Shown: positions 1 through 8,118 of the stretch, piece after piece | Layout: every line of letters begins with the position of its first letter | Position numbering within the stretch: position 1 is the stretch's first letter | NCBI GenBank assembly: GCA_012728915.1 | Contig: JAAYEC010000008.1 | Location: forward strand, 1-46,193 | Reading direction: 5' to 3' | From: Deltaproteobacteria bacterium | GTDB taxonomy: Bacteria > Desulfobacterota > Syntrophia > Syntrophales > UBA2192 | Length of the DNA stretch: 46,193 nucleotides | Position numbers and translations under genes: made by a program | Notes under the pieces: model-generated | The model's database searches: none | What the model was told of the DNA's origin: nothing | What the model saw: the letters and a program-made list of their open reading frames with translations, nothing else

Positions 1-119
1 CCATGGGCGTCTTCTCGGATCGAACCAGCATGGAGAGAATCCTCTATGCCATCTTTACCCATGAAAACCTGAAAGAAAATACCATGACCCCTTTCCTGAT
101 CATGACACATAACTCTTGA
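1..119 (+). CDS. C-terminal end of an unrecognised protein, cut by the window edge
   Basis: An open frame enters from the left edge and stops at 117-119. The last 38 residues are visible and include SDRTSMERILYAIF and the C-terminus MTHNS. The stretch is much richer in A+T than the genes to its right (under half G+C by eye against about two thirds), which suggests acquired DNA such as the tail of a transposase. I do not recognise the family and assign no function. Only the reading frame and base composition support it as coding. Confidence 0.4.
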   Translation, partial: MGVFSDRTSMERILYAIFTHENLKENTMTPFLIMTHNS

Positions 120-150
120 CGTTACCCCGGGTTTCGGTGGGCCGGGTACG

Positions 151-183
151 GAAAAAAAAGAAGGCAGGGCGCAAGGCTCTGCC
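151..183 (-). terminator. Rho-independent terminator of the small minus-strand gene
   Basis: Read on the minus strand, an 8-bp stem with one mismatch (GGCAGAGC with GCCCTGCC, 5-nt loop) is followed by TTCTTTTTTTT. It lies 40 nt past the stop of the gene ending at 223, so it fits as that gene's terminator. Confidence 0.75.
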
Positions 184-222
184 TGTGTCTGTCTCGATGC
201 TAAGCGGACGTGGAGCGCGGGC

Positions 223-474
223 TCAGGCCGCCTGTCCGACGCTGCCCCGGGAGGCCCAGCGGGCAAGTCCGACCCTCATGGCGATCAGGTCGCGCCGGAA
301 TTTCCGCTGCGCCCGTTCGCACTGCAGGAGCGCCCGGCTGTAGCTCTTCTTCTGCTCTTCCCGGATTGCGGGGCTGATGAGGGCAAGCTCGAGGGCCTTC
401 CCCACCACCACGAGTCTCCCCAGTTCGCCTTCGAATCTCTCTACGTCGTCCCTTGTGAGAACTCCCCTCTGCAT
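223..474 (-). CDS. Small uncharacterised protein, 83 aa
   Basis: A much longer frame exists on this strand, but the real start is the ATG at 474, which has a strong ribosome site (TAAGGAG, 7 nt upstream). The product is 83 residues, starts MQRGVLTRDDVERFEGEL and is rich in Glu, Arg, Leu and Ala. It has no signal peptide or membrane segment and looks all-helical. It ends in a good terminator (151-183), so it is a monocistronic unit divergent from the alcohol dehydrogenase. I do not recognise a family; function unknown. Confidence 0.7.
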   Translation of the reverse strand: MQRGVLTRDDVERFEGELGRLVVVGKALELALISPAIREEQKKSYSRALLQCERAQRKFRRDLIAMRVGLARWASRGSVGQAA

Positions 475-593
475 CACGTTTCTCCTTAGGCCTGCCGTAT
501 TCTGTTCAAGATCAGAAGCTATACGAGGATGCAAAGCAAGATGCATGCCGGATATCGCCGCATCTTTTGCGTGAAAAGAGGTCCCGGCGGGGC

Positions 594-599
594 TATAAT
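594..599 (+). promoter_or_regulatory. Probable -10 element of the alcohol dehydrogenase gene
   Basis: A perfect TATAAT sits 53 nt before the chosen GTG start at 652. The best -35-like match (TTGCGT at 567-572) is too far away at 21 nt, so only the -10 is supported. An imperfect inverted repeat at about 531-568 lies just upstream. Confidence 0.35.
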
Positions 600-651
600 C
601 CGTAGCCGGACAAGGGGGGCTCCCCTGCGGGCGAAGGGAAGGAAAGCGGCC

Positions 652-1677
652 GTGAAAGCGATGATGCTGGACCGAATTGTAAGCCTCGGCGACGACAGGG
701 CCCCCCTTCGCCCTGCCGCCCTTCCCGACCCCCGGCCCGGACGGGGCGAGATTCTCTTGAAGGTCAGCGCCTGCGGGGTCTGCCACACGGAGCTCGACGA
801 GATCGAGGGTCGGACCCCGCCGCCGAGGCTGCCCGTCATCCCGGGGCACCAGGTCGTCGGCCGGGTGGCGGAGAACGGGCCCGGATCGGCCCGATTCCCC
901 GTCGGGGCGCGCGTGGGTGTGGCCTGGATCTTCTCGGCCTGCGGGACCTGTCCCCAGTGCCTGGCCGGCAACGAAAACCTCTGTCCCGATTTCCGGGCCA
1001 CCGGGCGGGACGCCGACGGGGGGTACGCCGAGTACATGGCCGTTCCCGAGGCCTTCGCCCATCCCGTCCCCGAGGTGTTCTCCGATGCCCAGGCCGCGCC
1101 GCTCTTGTGCGCGGGCGCCGTCGGCTACCGCTCGCTGCGGCTTGCGGGCCTCCGGGACGGGCAGGTCCTGGGGCTCACGGGCTTCGGGGCCTCGGGTCAC
1201 CTGGTCCTCAAAACCGCCCGGCACCTGTACCCCCGGTCGAAGATCTGCGTGTTTGCCCGGAGCGGGGGCGAGCGGGACTTCGCCCGGCAACTGGGCGCCG
1301 CATGGACCGGGAATATCGACGATCGGCCGCCCGAGCCCTGCGACGCCGTCATCGACACGACGCCCGCCTGGGGCCCCGTCGTGGAGGCGCTCGCCAGCCT
1401 GAAGAGCGGCGGGCGGCTCGTGATCAACGCGATCCGGAAGGAGGATGATGACCGGGACCGGCTCTTGCAGCTGGACTATCCGGCCCACCTCTGGCTCGAG
1501 AAGCAGATCAAGTCGGTGGCCAACGTGACCCGGGCCGATGTCGGGGAATTCCTGGAACTGGCTGCCGGCATCCCCATTTTGCCGGAGGTCCGGGAATACC
1601 CGCTCGCCGAGGCGAACCGGGCCCTCGCGGAGCTCAGGGACCGGAGGATCCGGGGCGCCAAGGTCCTGAGAATGTGA
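652..1677 (+). CDS. Zinc-dependent alcohol dehydrogenase family protein
   Basis: A cytosolic medium-chain NAD(P)-dependent oxidoreductase of about 341 aa that would interconvert an alcohol and an aldehyde. Catalytic-zinc ligands are visible in CGVCHTE and GHQVVGRV. The structural-zinc lobe has the four cysteines of CGTCPQCLAGNENLC. The nucleotide-binding turn reads GFGASGH. The frame is open upstream to 529, but GTG 652 is preferred because GGAAGGAA precedes it at normal spacing and the product then begins MKAMMLDRIV, as usual for the family. It is a single gene, divergent from the 83-aa gene. The substrate cannot be told from sequence. Confidence 0.9.
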   Translation: MKAMMLDRIVSLGDDRAPLRPAALPDPRPGRGEILLKVSACGVCHTELDEIEGRTPPPRLPVIPGHQVVGRVAENGPGSARFPVGARVGVAWIFSACGTCPQCLAGNENLCPDFRATGRDADGGYAEYMAVPEAFAHPVPEVFSDAQAAPLLCAGAVGYRSLRLAGLRDGQVLGLTGFGASGHLVLKTARHLYPRSKICVFARSGGERDFARQLGAAWTGNIDDRPPEPCDAVIDTTPAWGPVVEALASLKSGGRLVINAIRKEDDDRDRLLQLDYPAHLWLEKQIKSVANVTRADVGEFLELAAGIPILPEVREYPLAEANRALAELRDRRIRGAKVLRM

Positions 1678-1811
1678 AGATCCGGTGTCAACCGTTCGAT
1701 TTTTAAGACGTTAATACCAACGAAGGTCCCCCCGCGGTCGCCTGTCGCCAGGGGGGCGGGGAGAGAAAGAGTCTGGACCAACGCGCGGCACTGAACCGTT
1801 TCCTGGCCCAG

Positions 1812-2318
1812 GTGGAAAGGCGCGCTTTCGGGATGGCCCGGCTGTCTTGCGGAAGTCCCGATGACGCCCTCGACATCGTGCAGGACACGATGCTCCACTT
1901 TGCCCGGCTCTACTCGGGCAGGCCCGAAGGGGAGTGGAGCGTCCTTTTCTACAGGATCCTGCACAGCCGGATTACCGACTGGTATCGGCGTGCCGCCGTC
2001 CGGCGGAGAGTCCACGACTGGTTCGGCAGGCCGCGCGAGGCGGACGGCGATGAGGAAGACCCGATGGCCCGGGTGGCCGACACGACGTCACCGGATCCGG
2101 CCGAGGGGGTCATGAGGAAGGAATTCACGGAGGCCCTGCGGGGGGCCTTGAAGAAACTGCCCCTGAGGCAGCGGCAGGCCTTCGTGCTGCGCGCCTGGGA
2201 GGGATTCGATACGGCGCAGACCGCCCGGGCCATGGGATGCTCGGAAGGCAGCGTCAAGACGCACTACTCCCGGGCCGTGCATGCCCTGCAGGGCACGCTG
2301 GAGGAATTTCAGCCATGA
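1812..2318 (+). CDS. ECF-type RNA polymerase sigma factor
   Basis: A sigma-70 family protein with region 2 (DDALDIVQDTMLHFARLY, then LFYRILHSRITDWYRR) and region 4 (LPLRQRQAFVLRAWEGF, then a helix-turn-helix ending SEGSVKTHYSRAVHAL). It would direct polymerase to a small regulon. GTG 1812 is the first standard start, but the open frame continues upstream to 1707 and encodes ALNRFLAQV just before MERRAF, which matches the usual N-terminus of this family. The true start may therefore be the CTG at 1773. The stop overlaps the next ATG by 4 nt, so translation is coupled to the following DUF3619-like gene. Targets are unknown. Confidence 0.85.
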   Translation: MERRAFGMARLSCGSPDDALDIVQDTMLHFARLYSGRPEGEWSVLFYRILHSRITDWYRRAAVRRRVHDWFGRPREADGDEEDPMARVADTTSPDPAEGVMRKEFTEALRGALKKLPLRQRQAFVLRAWEGFDTAQTARAMGCSEGSVKTHYSRAVHALQGTLEEFQP

Positions 2319-2692
2319 ACGGCGATCTCGGCGAAAAAGAAACCCGATTCCTCGAAAAGGCCAGGCAGAGCCTTCTGGCCTCCGAAGACCGTCTCGATGC
2401 CTCGACCCTTTCGCGGCTTCGGGAGGCCCGCGCGAAGGCTCTCGAGGCCGCCGACGAGCACAACCGGGGCTTCTTCCGGATCCCGAACTGGATGCGCGTC
2501 GGGGCGTTCGCCACGGCTGCGGCGGCGGTGATGGTCTTTGCGATCTGGGTGGACCCGCCGAAGCCGGAACTTCCCGTGAAGAGCCTGGATGAGTTCGAGA
2601 TGGTCCTGTACGCAGACAACCTGGACATTTATGAAGACATGGATTTCTACGAATGGCTTGCGGAGGCCGGCAACAACGGCGGCAGTGCATAA
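2315..2692 (+). CDS. DUF3619-like membrane protein, probable partner of the ECF sigma factor
   Basis: 125 aa starting MNGDLGEKETRFLEKAR at an ATGA overlap with the sigma gene. A charged helical N-terminal part (about 1-55) with the pattern LDASTLSRLREARAKALE is followed by one membrane segment (about 63-80, ATAAAAVMVFAIWV). A C-terminal acidic tail reads YEDMDFYEWLAEAG. That layout, and the gene order sigma/this/DUF3106, matches a conserved module I know from proteobacteria. By position and topology it could restrain the sigma factor at the inner membrane; this is inference. It is not a ZAS-type anti-sigma, having no HxxxCxxC motif. Confidence 0.75.
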   Translation: MNGDLGEKETRFLEKARQSLLASEDRLDASTLSRLREARAKALEAADEHNRGFFRIPNWMRVGAFATAAAAVMVFAIWVDPPKPELPVKSLDEFEMVLYADNLDIYEDMDFYEWLAEAGNNGGSA

Positions 2693-2718
2693 GGCCTGCG
2701 TTCGGAAGGACACTGGAG

Positions 2719-3294
2719 ATGAACGGGCGGACCGCAATCCTCATCGCGATGTTGATCCTGTTTCTGGCGGGAACGGCCTGGGGGCAGGCCGGCGGCACCC
2801 CCTGGGACCGGCTCACCCCCGAGGAGCAGAAGACGCTCAGGCCGTTCCAGGACCGCTGGAACGGCATGAGCCCCGAGAGGCAGGACAGGCTACGGAAAGG
2901 CGTCGACCGCTGGCAGCGCATGACGCCGGCCGAGCGGGAGCAGGCCAATCAGCGGTATCAGAAGTGGCGGGAACTCCCCCCGGAGCGCAAGGACATGATC
3001 CGCCGGGGATATGAGGATTTCAGGAAGCTGCCTCCGGACGAGCAGCAGCGCCTTCGCGAGCGCTCGCAGTGGTACCGCCAGCTTCCGCCCGATCAGAGGG
3101 AATCGCTCCGCGACACGTACCGCCGGCTTCCCCGGGAGCAGCGGGAATCGCTCCGCGAGAAATACCGGCAACGGTCCGTGGAGCCGCGGCCGGATGCGCG
3201 CGGGGAGATCCATCGGGATCCGGGACCGCGCGGCAATCCCCTGCCGCGCGGCGACAGGGGCACCGGCAACGTCCGGGGGAAAAGACATGACTGA
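2719..3294 (+). CDS. DUF3106 domain-containing exported protein
   Basis: 191 aa starting MNGRTAILIAMLILFLAGTA, a signal peptide cleaved after about residue 22 (AWGQA). The mature part holds several imperfect helical repeats of roughly 16-20 residues built on W..L.PE.R..LR (LTPEEQKTLRPF, MSPERQDRLRKG, LPPERKDMIRRG, LPPDEQQRLRER, LPPDQRESLRD, LPREQRESLRE). A disordered Arg/Pro/Gly-rich tail follows. It is likely periplasmic. It is the third gene of the sigma module; a ribosome site (AAGGA) lies 8 nt before the ATG. Its 3' end overlaps the start of the aldolase gene in another frame. Function unknown. Confidence 0.85.
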   Translation: MNGRTAILIAMLILFLAGTAWGQAGGTPWDRLTPEEQKTLRPFQDRWNGMSPERQDRLRKGVDRWQRMTPAEREQANQRYQKWRELPPERKDMIRRGYEDFRKLPPDEQQRLRERSQWYRQLPPDQRESLRDTYRRLPREQRESLREKYRQRSVEPRPDARGEIHRDPGPRGNPLPRGDRGTGNVRGKRHD

Positions 3295-4348
3295 GATCCC
3301 CCGACAGCCGGGGAAAATCATCGATCTGAGAAGCGACACCGTCACGAAGCCCACCGCCGAGATGCGGGAGGCCATGAAGAACGCCGCCGTCGGCGACGAC
3401 ATCCTCCGTGACGACCCCACGGTGATCGAACTCGAGGAGCTTTCGGCGGGGATGTTCGGCAAGGAGGCGGCCCTGCTGACGATCTCGGGGACCATGAGCA
3501 ACGAGATTGCCGTCATGGCCTTCACGAGGCCCGGCGACGAGATTGTCGTCTTTGCCGACTCCCATCTCTACAACCTCGAAGCCGGGGGCATCTCGGCGCT
3601 TTCGGGCGCTCAGCCCCGGCCCCTGAAAAGCGACACCGGGGTCTACGACACGGATGAGCTCAGCCGGGCGATCATGCCCCCCGGCGTCCAGCGGGCGCGC
3701 ACGCGCCTGATCTGTCTGGAAAACAGTTTCCACCTCGACCGGGGGCTTGCCGTCGAGAGGAGCCGGTATGCCGATACCGTCGAGATTGCCCGCAGGCACG
3801 GGCTGCGCATCTTCATGGACGGAGCAAGGATCTTCAACGCCGCCCTGGCGACGGGCACGAAGGTCGACGAGCTGACGGGTTTCTGCGATGCCGTGGACGT
3901 GTGCCTCTGCAAGGGGCTCGCGGCGCCCCTCGGCTCGATGCTGATGGGTTCGAGGGGGTTCATCGACGAGGCGCGGCGGATCCGTCAACGGATCGGCGGC
4001 GGCATGCGGCAGGCGGGCGTCATTGCGGCCCCAGGCATCCTGGCCCTGACCAGGATGGTCGAGCGCCTGTCCGAGGACCACGAAAACGCAGAGACGCTGC
4101 GTCAGGGCCTCGAGTCCATGGGGCTCCGGACCGACCGGGGAGGGATCCTGACCAATATCGTCAATCTCGATGTGAGCCCCGCGGGCTGGCGGGCGCCCCT
4201 GTTTGCGGAGAGGCTCGCCGGTCACGGGGTCCGGGTCAAGGTCTGCACGGAACAAACGCTGCGGATGGTGCTGCACAACGACATCGGCGCCCGGGACGTT
4301 TCGTTTGTCGTGGACCGCGTCGGGAAGATCCTCCTCGGGCGAGGGTGA
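3287..4348 (+). CDS. ltaE: Low-specificity L-threonine aldolase
   Basis: A 353-aa PLP enzyme that splits L-threonine or allo-threonine into glycine and acetaldehyde. The N-terminal family signature IDLRSDTVTKPT and GDDILRDDPTV are clear. The PLP-binding lysine lies in DVCLCKGLAAPLGS, with the fold-type I aspartate in FMDGARIFNA. The start ATG 3287 overlaps the end of the DUF3106 gene by 8 nt and has a GGGGGA ribosome site. A hairpin follows at 4395. It would link threonine to glycine supply; note that a threonine synthase gene lies at the other end of the window. Confidence 0.93.
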   Translation: MTEIPRQPGKIIDLRSDTVTKPTAEMREAMKNAAVGDDILRDDPTVIELEELSAGMFGKEAALLTISGTMSNEIAVMAFTRPGDEIVVFADSHLYNLEAGGISALSGAQPRPLKSDTGVYDTDELSRAIMPPGVQRARTRLICLENSFHLDRGLAVERSRYADTVEIARRHGLRIFMDGARIFNAALATGTKVDELTGFCDAVDVCLCKGLAAPLGSMLMGSRGFIDEARRIRQRIGGGMRQAGVIAAPGILALTRMVERLSEDHENAETLRQGLESMGLRTDRGGILTNIVNLDVSPAGWRAPLFAERLAGHGVRVKVCTEQTLRMVLHNDIGARDVSFVVDRVGKILLGRG

Positions 4349-4394
4349 TGCGCCCCGACAGAAAAACCGTGATCAGAACCCCCGTGACCGGCAT

Positions 4395-4433
4395 GGCCGC
4401 CCCTCGTTCGAGCGGGCGGCCCGTTTCGTTTCC
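4395..4433 (+). terminator. Strong hairpin after ltaE
   Basis: Arms GGCCGCCC and GGGCGGCC (8 bp, perfect) extend inward by CTCG/CGAG around a TT loop with one bulged C. Only short T runs follow (CGTTTCGTTT), so termination may be partial. Confidence 0.6.
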
Positions 4434-4450
4434 GGTCCTGGCGGGGCAAC

Positions 4451-4478
4451 TTGACATTTCTCCTCGGGCTGATAGGAT
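4451..4478 (+). promoter_or_regulatory. Sigma-70 promoter for the 92-aa protein and PAS-LuxR gene
   Basis: TTGACA at 4451-4456 and TAGGAT at 4473-4478 are separated by 16 nt. It lies between the ltaE terminator and the two-gene unit starting at 4613, leaving a leader of about 130 nt. Confidence 0.6.
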
Positions 4479-4612
4479 CAGACGACCAGGTTTCGGCAGA
4501 CAGGCTCCAGGTATCGGCAGGCGAAGGATCAGGCAGGCACGGGACGACAGGGCATGGATATCCCTTGAGCTCCCGGGCGGTATGCCGTGGGCCGTGGAAA
4601 GGGCTTCGCGCC

Positions 4613-4891
4613 ATGAAGATTCGTGTCGAAAGCTATGACGGGTACAGGTCCGGCGAGAGGCCTCTTCGGTTTCGGCTGGGCGAGAAGCGCCGCGAGGTCG
4701 TGGAGATCCTGGACCGCTGGTTCGGCGAGGACCACGACTACTTCAAGGTGCTTGCCGATGACGGCGGGGTCTATGTCCTGCGCTGCGGCCGCGGCGCCGA
4801 CGGCTGGGAACTCACCCAGTACCGGGCCGCCGGGGCGGAGAACGCAGGGGGGCCGCCGGGGCGGAAGAACCCCCGGGGGCCGTTGAACTGA
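4613..4891 (+). CDS. Conserved small protein of unknown function, 92 aa
   Basis: Starts MKIRVESYDGYRSGERP at ATG 4613 behind GGAAAGG. The core (FRLGEKRREVVEILDRWF, YFKVLADDGGVYVLR, GWELTQY) is a pattern I recognise from small soluble deltaproteobacterial proteins without an assigned role. It looks like a small beta-rich domain. The last 20 residues are Gly/Pro/Arg-rich and probably disordered. The next gene begins 10 nt after the stop, so the two are probably co-transcribed. Confidence 0.75.
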   Translation: MKIRVESYDGYRSGERPLRFRLGEKRREVVEILDRWFGEDHDYFKVLADDGGVYVLRCGRGADGWELTQYRAAGAENAGGPPGRKNPRGPLN

Positions 4892-4901
4892 AGGCGGACG
4901 C

Positions 4902-6221
4902 ATGGCGAAGCGCGGAGAAAAGCGGGTGAAGGGAGACCGCGGGGCCGATCCCTCCCGGCCCGGCGCGGTCGCGGACCCGGAGGCGCGGTACCGGGCGATC
5001 TTCGAGACGACGGGCGCCGCCATGATGATCTCCGAGGAGGACATGACCATCTCCATGGTGAACGCCGAGTTTGAGAAACAGTCCGGCTTTTCCAAGGCGG
5101 AAATCGAGGGCAGGAGGCGCTGGACCGAGTTCATCCACGAGGAGGACCTGGAGCAGATGCTGACATTTCACGCCCGCCGCCGGGTCGATCCGGACTCGGC
5201 GCCGCGCAGCTACGAGGTCCGGTTCCGTGACCGCGACGGCAGGGTCCGGATCGTCAGCATGACGGTCTCCATGATCCCGGGCACGAAGAAGAGCGTGGCC
5301 TCCCTCATGGACATCACGGTGCGGAAACGGGCCGAGGAGAAGCTCCGGGAGTCGGAACGGTTTCTCGCCGACGTGATCGACTTTCTGCCGGACGCCACCT
5401 TCGTCATTGACTCCGGCGGGAAGGTGATCGCCTGGAACCGGGCCATGGAGGAGATGACGGGAGTGCCTGCCGGGGAGATGATCGGCAGGGGCGACCTCGA
5501 ATACGCGCTACCCTTCTACGGCGAGCGCCGGCCCATCCTGATCGACCTCGCCCTGAAGCCCGATCCCCGCTTCGAGGGGACCTATGTGACCACGGAGCGC
5601 CAGGACACGATCCTCGTGGGCGAGGCCTACATGCCCGCCCTCAAGGGGGGGCAGCGGTACCTTCACGGCACCGCGAGCATCCTGCGCGACTCCGCCGGGA
5701 ACGTCATCGGGGCGATCGAATCGATCCGGGACATCACCGAGAGGCGCAGGATGGAGGAGGCCCTGCGCAAGCGCGAGGAAGAGCTGGAGCTCAAGTCCCG
5801 GAATCTCGAGGAGATGAACACGGCCCTGCGGGTCCTGCTCAAGCACCGCGAGGAGGACAAGAGCGAACTTGAGGAGAGGATCCTCTCGAATGTCAAAAAA
5901 CTGGTCATCCCCTACGTGGAAAAACTGAGGAAAAGCCGCCTCACCGATGAGCAGGCCTCCTATTTGGATATCCTCGACGATCATCTTCGAGATGTCCTGT
6001 CGCCGTTTTTGCGAAACCTCGGGACGCGGCACCTCAACCTCACCCCGAAGGAGATCCAGGTGGCGAGCCTGATCCGGGAGGGAAAGACAAGCAAGGAAAT
6101 CGCTGACGTGATCGGCGTCTCGGCCCGGGCTGTCGATTTTCACAGGGACAACATCCGGATCAAGCTGGGCATCAAGAACAAGAAGGCCAACCTCCGGTCC
6201 TTTCTCCTGTCCACATTCTAG
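4902..6221 (+). CDS. PAS-PAS-LuxR transcriptional regulator
   Basis: A 439-aa cytosolic regulator with two PAS sensor domains (about 27-140 and 147-280, the second starting RFLADVIDFLPDATFVI). A charged coiled coil (about 280-345) and a LuxR-type helix-turn-helix at the end (LTPKEIQVASLIREGKTS and IADVIGVSARAVDFH) follow. There is no kinase or receiver domain, so it should sense a small ligand or cofactor directly through PAS and bind DNA as a dimer. The frame upstream begins MAKRGEKRVKGDRGAD, a basic linker. Its 10-nt spacing from the 92-aa gene suggests a joint transcript from the promoter at 4451. Targets are unknown; the palindrome at 6297 is a candidate site. Confidence 0.88.
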   Translation: MAKRGEKRVKGDRGADPSRPGAVADPEARYRAIFETTGAAMMISEEDMTISMVNAEFEKQSGFSKAEIEGRRRWTEFIHEEDLEQMLTFHARRRVDPDSAPRSYEVRFRDRDGRVRIVSMTVSMIPGTKKSVASLMDITVRKRAEEKLRESERFLADVIDFLPDATFVIDSGGKVIAWNRAMEEMTGVPAGEMIGRGDLEYALPFYGERRPILIDLALKPDPRFEGTYVTTERQDTILVGEAYMPALKGGQRYLHGTASILRDSAGNVIGAIESIRDITERRRMEEALRKREEELELKSRNLEEMNTALRVLLKHREEDKSELEERILSNVKKLVIPYVEKLRKSRLTDEQASYLDILDDHLRDVLSPFLRNLGTRHLNLTPKEIQVASLIREGKTSKEIADVIGVSARAVDFHRDNIRIKLGIKNKKANLRSFLLSTF

Positions 6222-6296
6222 CCGCCACGGGGCGGTGTTCTACCAGGAAACAGCCTGCCGGGGTCGCAAGGCCCGTTAAAAAACGGCCCCTTATCC

Positions 6297-6323
6297 ATAA
6301 TATCAGCTATAACCTGATATTAT
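6297..6323. repeat. Perfect AT-rich inverted repeat downstream of the PAS-LuxR gene
   Basis: Two 10-bp arms, ATAATATCAG and CTGATATTAT, are perfectly complementary around a 7-nt centre. This composition is unlike the GC-rich surroundings. No T run follows, so it reads more like a protein-binding dyad than a terminator. Confidence 0.6.
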
Positions 6324-6855
6324 GCAGTGCTTAATCTGTTATTGCCTTTTCTCCGCTGCTGGATTAAAAATGTGTCCGGTACGAAGGTGTACCCGGGCTG
6401 ACGCGCCACTGGTCGCGAAGGGTTTAAATGCGAGACGACGCGACGGAGCGGGTCGACCGTTTTCGGGGTTTCATCCATGAAGCATCAAGACCAGGCTTCT
6501 TCCCGGGACTCGGAGAAGAGGCTTCGATTTTCGGGCCGGTACAGACGGATCGGGGACGAAGCCGCCGGAGGGTCAGAGGGAAACGACGGGGAAAAAGACG
6601 GGGGCGATCCCCGTGAGTTGAGCCCCAGTTTGAGGTTTTTCCTGACCAAGTGAGGGCCCTGGCGATCCGGCAGGGGCTCTGGAACACGTCCCGGGGTCTT
6701 GTGGAAATCCCTGACCCTCCGTTCTCCTCATCGCGAATAGTGCCCCCCGCCACCTAAGAGTCCTTCTGCAGGAGAGAGGATCACCAGGGAGATAGGCAGT
6801 TCAAGAAGAGAGAGTGGAGGCGGGGGGCATCCTTTTTGTTTCGCTGCACGACCCG
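6324..6855. other. Gene-free stretch without a recognised feature
   Basis: About 530 nt between the PAS-LuxR gene and the convergent zinc-ribbon gene. Short open frames on both strands (for example plus 6428-6616 and minus 6424-6753) have no ribosome site, domain pattern or plausible protein composition. The stretch may be a decayed gene or an old insertion, but nothing identifiable remains. Confidence 0.5.
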
Positions 6856-8118
6856 TCAGATGTTCAATCCGTACTGGAGCGCCTTCCGCTGGATCCCGAG
6901 GGGGATCCGGGGCTGGATCAGCTCCCCGCCCCTGGCCCGGAAGGGCATGTAGACCAGGACCGCCTCCTTCAGCGTTATCCCGATTTCCTCAAGCCTGGGC
7001 AGCACACTCCTCTTGTCGGCGGCGAGGTCTGCCAGCGCCGTCTTCAGGCTCTCCGCGCCTTCTTCGGCCGGCAGGGTCACGGGGTGGCATTCCAACGGGC
7101 CCATCTGCCGCCCGAATTCCCCCTGCCACTGGTACAGCGTCATCCGGCGGATCAGCCTCAGGTACAGCCCTGCGCCGGTCTTGAAGGCGGGCACCCAGAA
7201 GAAGAAGGGCGCCTCCTCCATGGCCCGTGTGACGGCCCTGGGCAGGTTGCAGAAGCGAACGTAGTCGGCGAAGGTGTCCAGGGGGATCCCGTCGACCGCC
7301 GCGCGGATGCGCCAGAAGGGCAGGCCGACCTGCGGCCCTCCCGAGTCGTCGGGGATCACGCGGAAGTCCATGTCCTCCAGGCCCTCCTGCCCCCGCAGCC
7401 AGGCGCGCTCGCAGTTGCGGCAGGTCAGAACGAGGGTGTCCCTGTCTCCCTCGAGGTCCCATCCGCAGTCGGGGCACGCGGCCGCGAAGAACCGGACCCG
7501 GGATTCGGGCTTGTACACTGCAAGGGCCGCCTTCTCCCACCGGGCGGCGGGCATGACCGGTCTGCCCCGCAGCGCATCGACGACCTCGCCGTTCCTCAGG
7601 GCCAGGGGATAGTACACGAGGCTCACCTGCTCGCCGATCCAGGCGCGGTGATGAGCGGGGGCCGTCCAGGGGGAAACGCCAAGCTGTTTCATGCCGGCCT
7701 CGTATCCTGCCAGGGCTTCTCCGATCGTGACGGAAGGCGAGAAGAATGTCCCCCGGATGCCCGGCGACAGGAGGCGAAGCCTGGCCAGCTGGGGCTGGAT
7801 GCCGAGGGACCAGGGGAGAAACGGGGCGGCGAGCGCGATGTGGCTCAGGTCGACGGCGCCAGCCTCGATCGTGCCGCGGGACAGGCAGGAAAAGGCCATT
7901 CCCTTGAGGCGCCAGTACGGGATGTACAGGATCTCGCCGTCGGGCGGTGCGGGCGGCGGGATGACGCACTCCAGGTGCCCGCGGTGTCCGAGGCAGAGTT
8001 TTACCCGGCACCAGGCGCAGGTGAAGATCCGCTCCGTCTCCTCAAGGCTCACGGCCCCTGCGCAGCGGGGACACTCGAAATCGATCTGCCAGCGCCGGCT
8101 ATCCGATCTTGTTTCCAC
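6856..8118 (-). CDS. Zinc-ribbon protein of unknown function encoded with an SPFH protein
   Basis: 420 aa with two treble-cysteine ribbons: CPRC...CAWC near the N-terminus (about 16-36) and CPDCGW...CRNC in the middle (about 220-243). The rest is mixed alpha/beta without a signal peptide or clear membrane helix, and repeats the phrase IPYWRLKG / LPFWRIR, suggesting an internal duplication. It starts with a GTG overlapping the upstream SPFH gene by 20 nt and lacks its own ribosome site, so it depends on translation of the SPFH gene. A role next to a membrane-scaffold protein is likely but unproven; I know no biochemical function. Confidence 0.75.
   Translation of the reverse strand: METRSDSRRWQIDFECPRCAGAVSLEETERIFTCAWCRVKLCLGHRGHLECVIPPPAPPDGEILYIPYWRLKGMAFSCLSRGTIEAGAVDLSHIALAAPFLPWSLGIQPQLARLRLLSPGIRGTFFSPSVTIGEALAGYEAGMKQLGVSPWTAPAHHRAWIGEQVSLVYYPLALRNGEVVDALRGRPVMPAARWEKAALAVYKPESRVRFFAAACPDCGWDLEGDRDTLVLTCRNCERAWLRGQEGLEDMDFRVIPDDSGGPQVGLPFWRIRAAVDGIPLDTFADYVRFCNLPRAVTRAMEEAPFFFWVPAFKTGAGLYLRLIRRMTLYQWQGEFGRQMGPLECHPVTLPAEEGAESLKTALADLAADKRSVLPRLEEIGITLKEAVLVYMPFRARGGELIQPRIPLGIQRKALQYGLNI

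Noticed and set aside
531-568. Imperfect inverted repeat between the 83-aa gene and the alcohol dehydrogenase gene
   Set aside because: Arms match only with a bulge and there is no T run; too weak to call an operator or terminator.
6424-6753. Minus-strand open frame of 109 codons in the gene-free stretch
   Set aside because: No ribosome site, no recognisable domain, Arg/Ser/Pro-rich composition.
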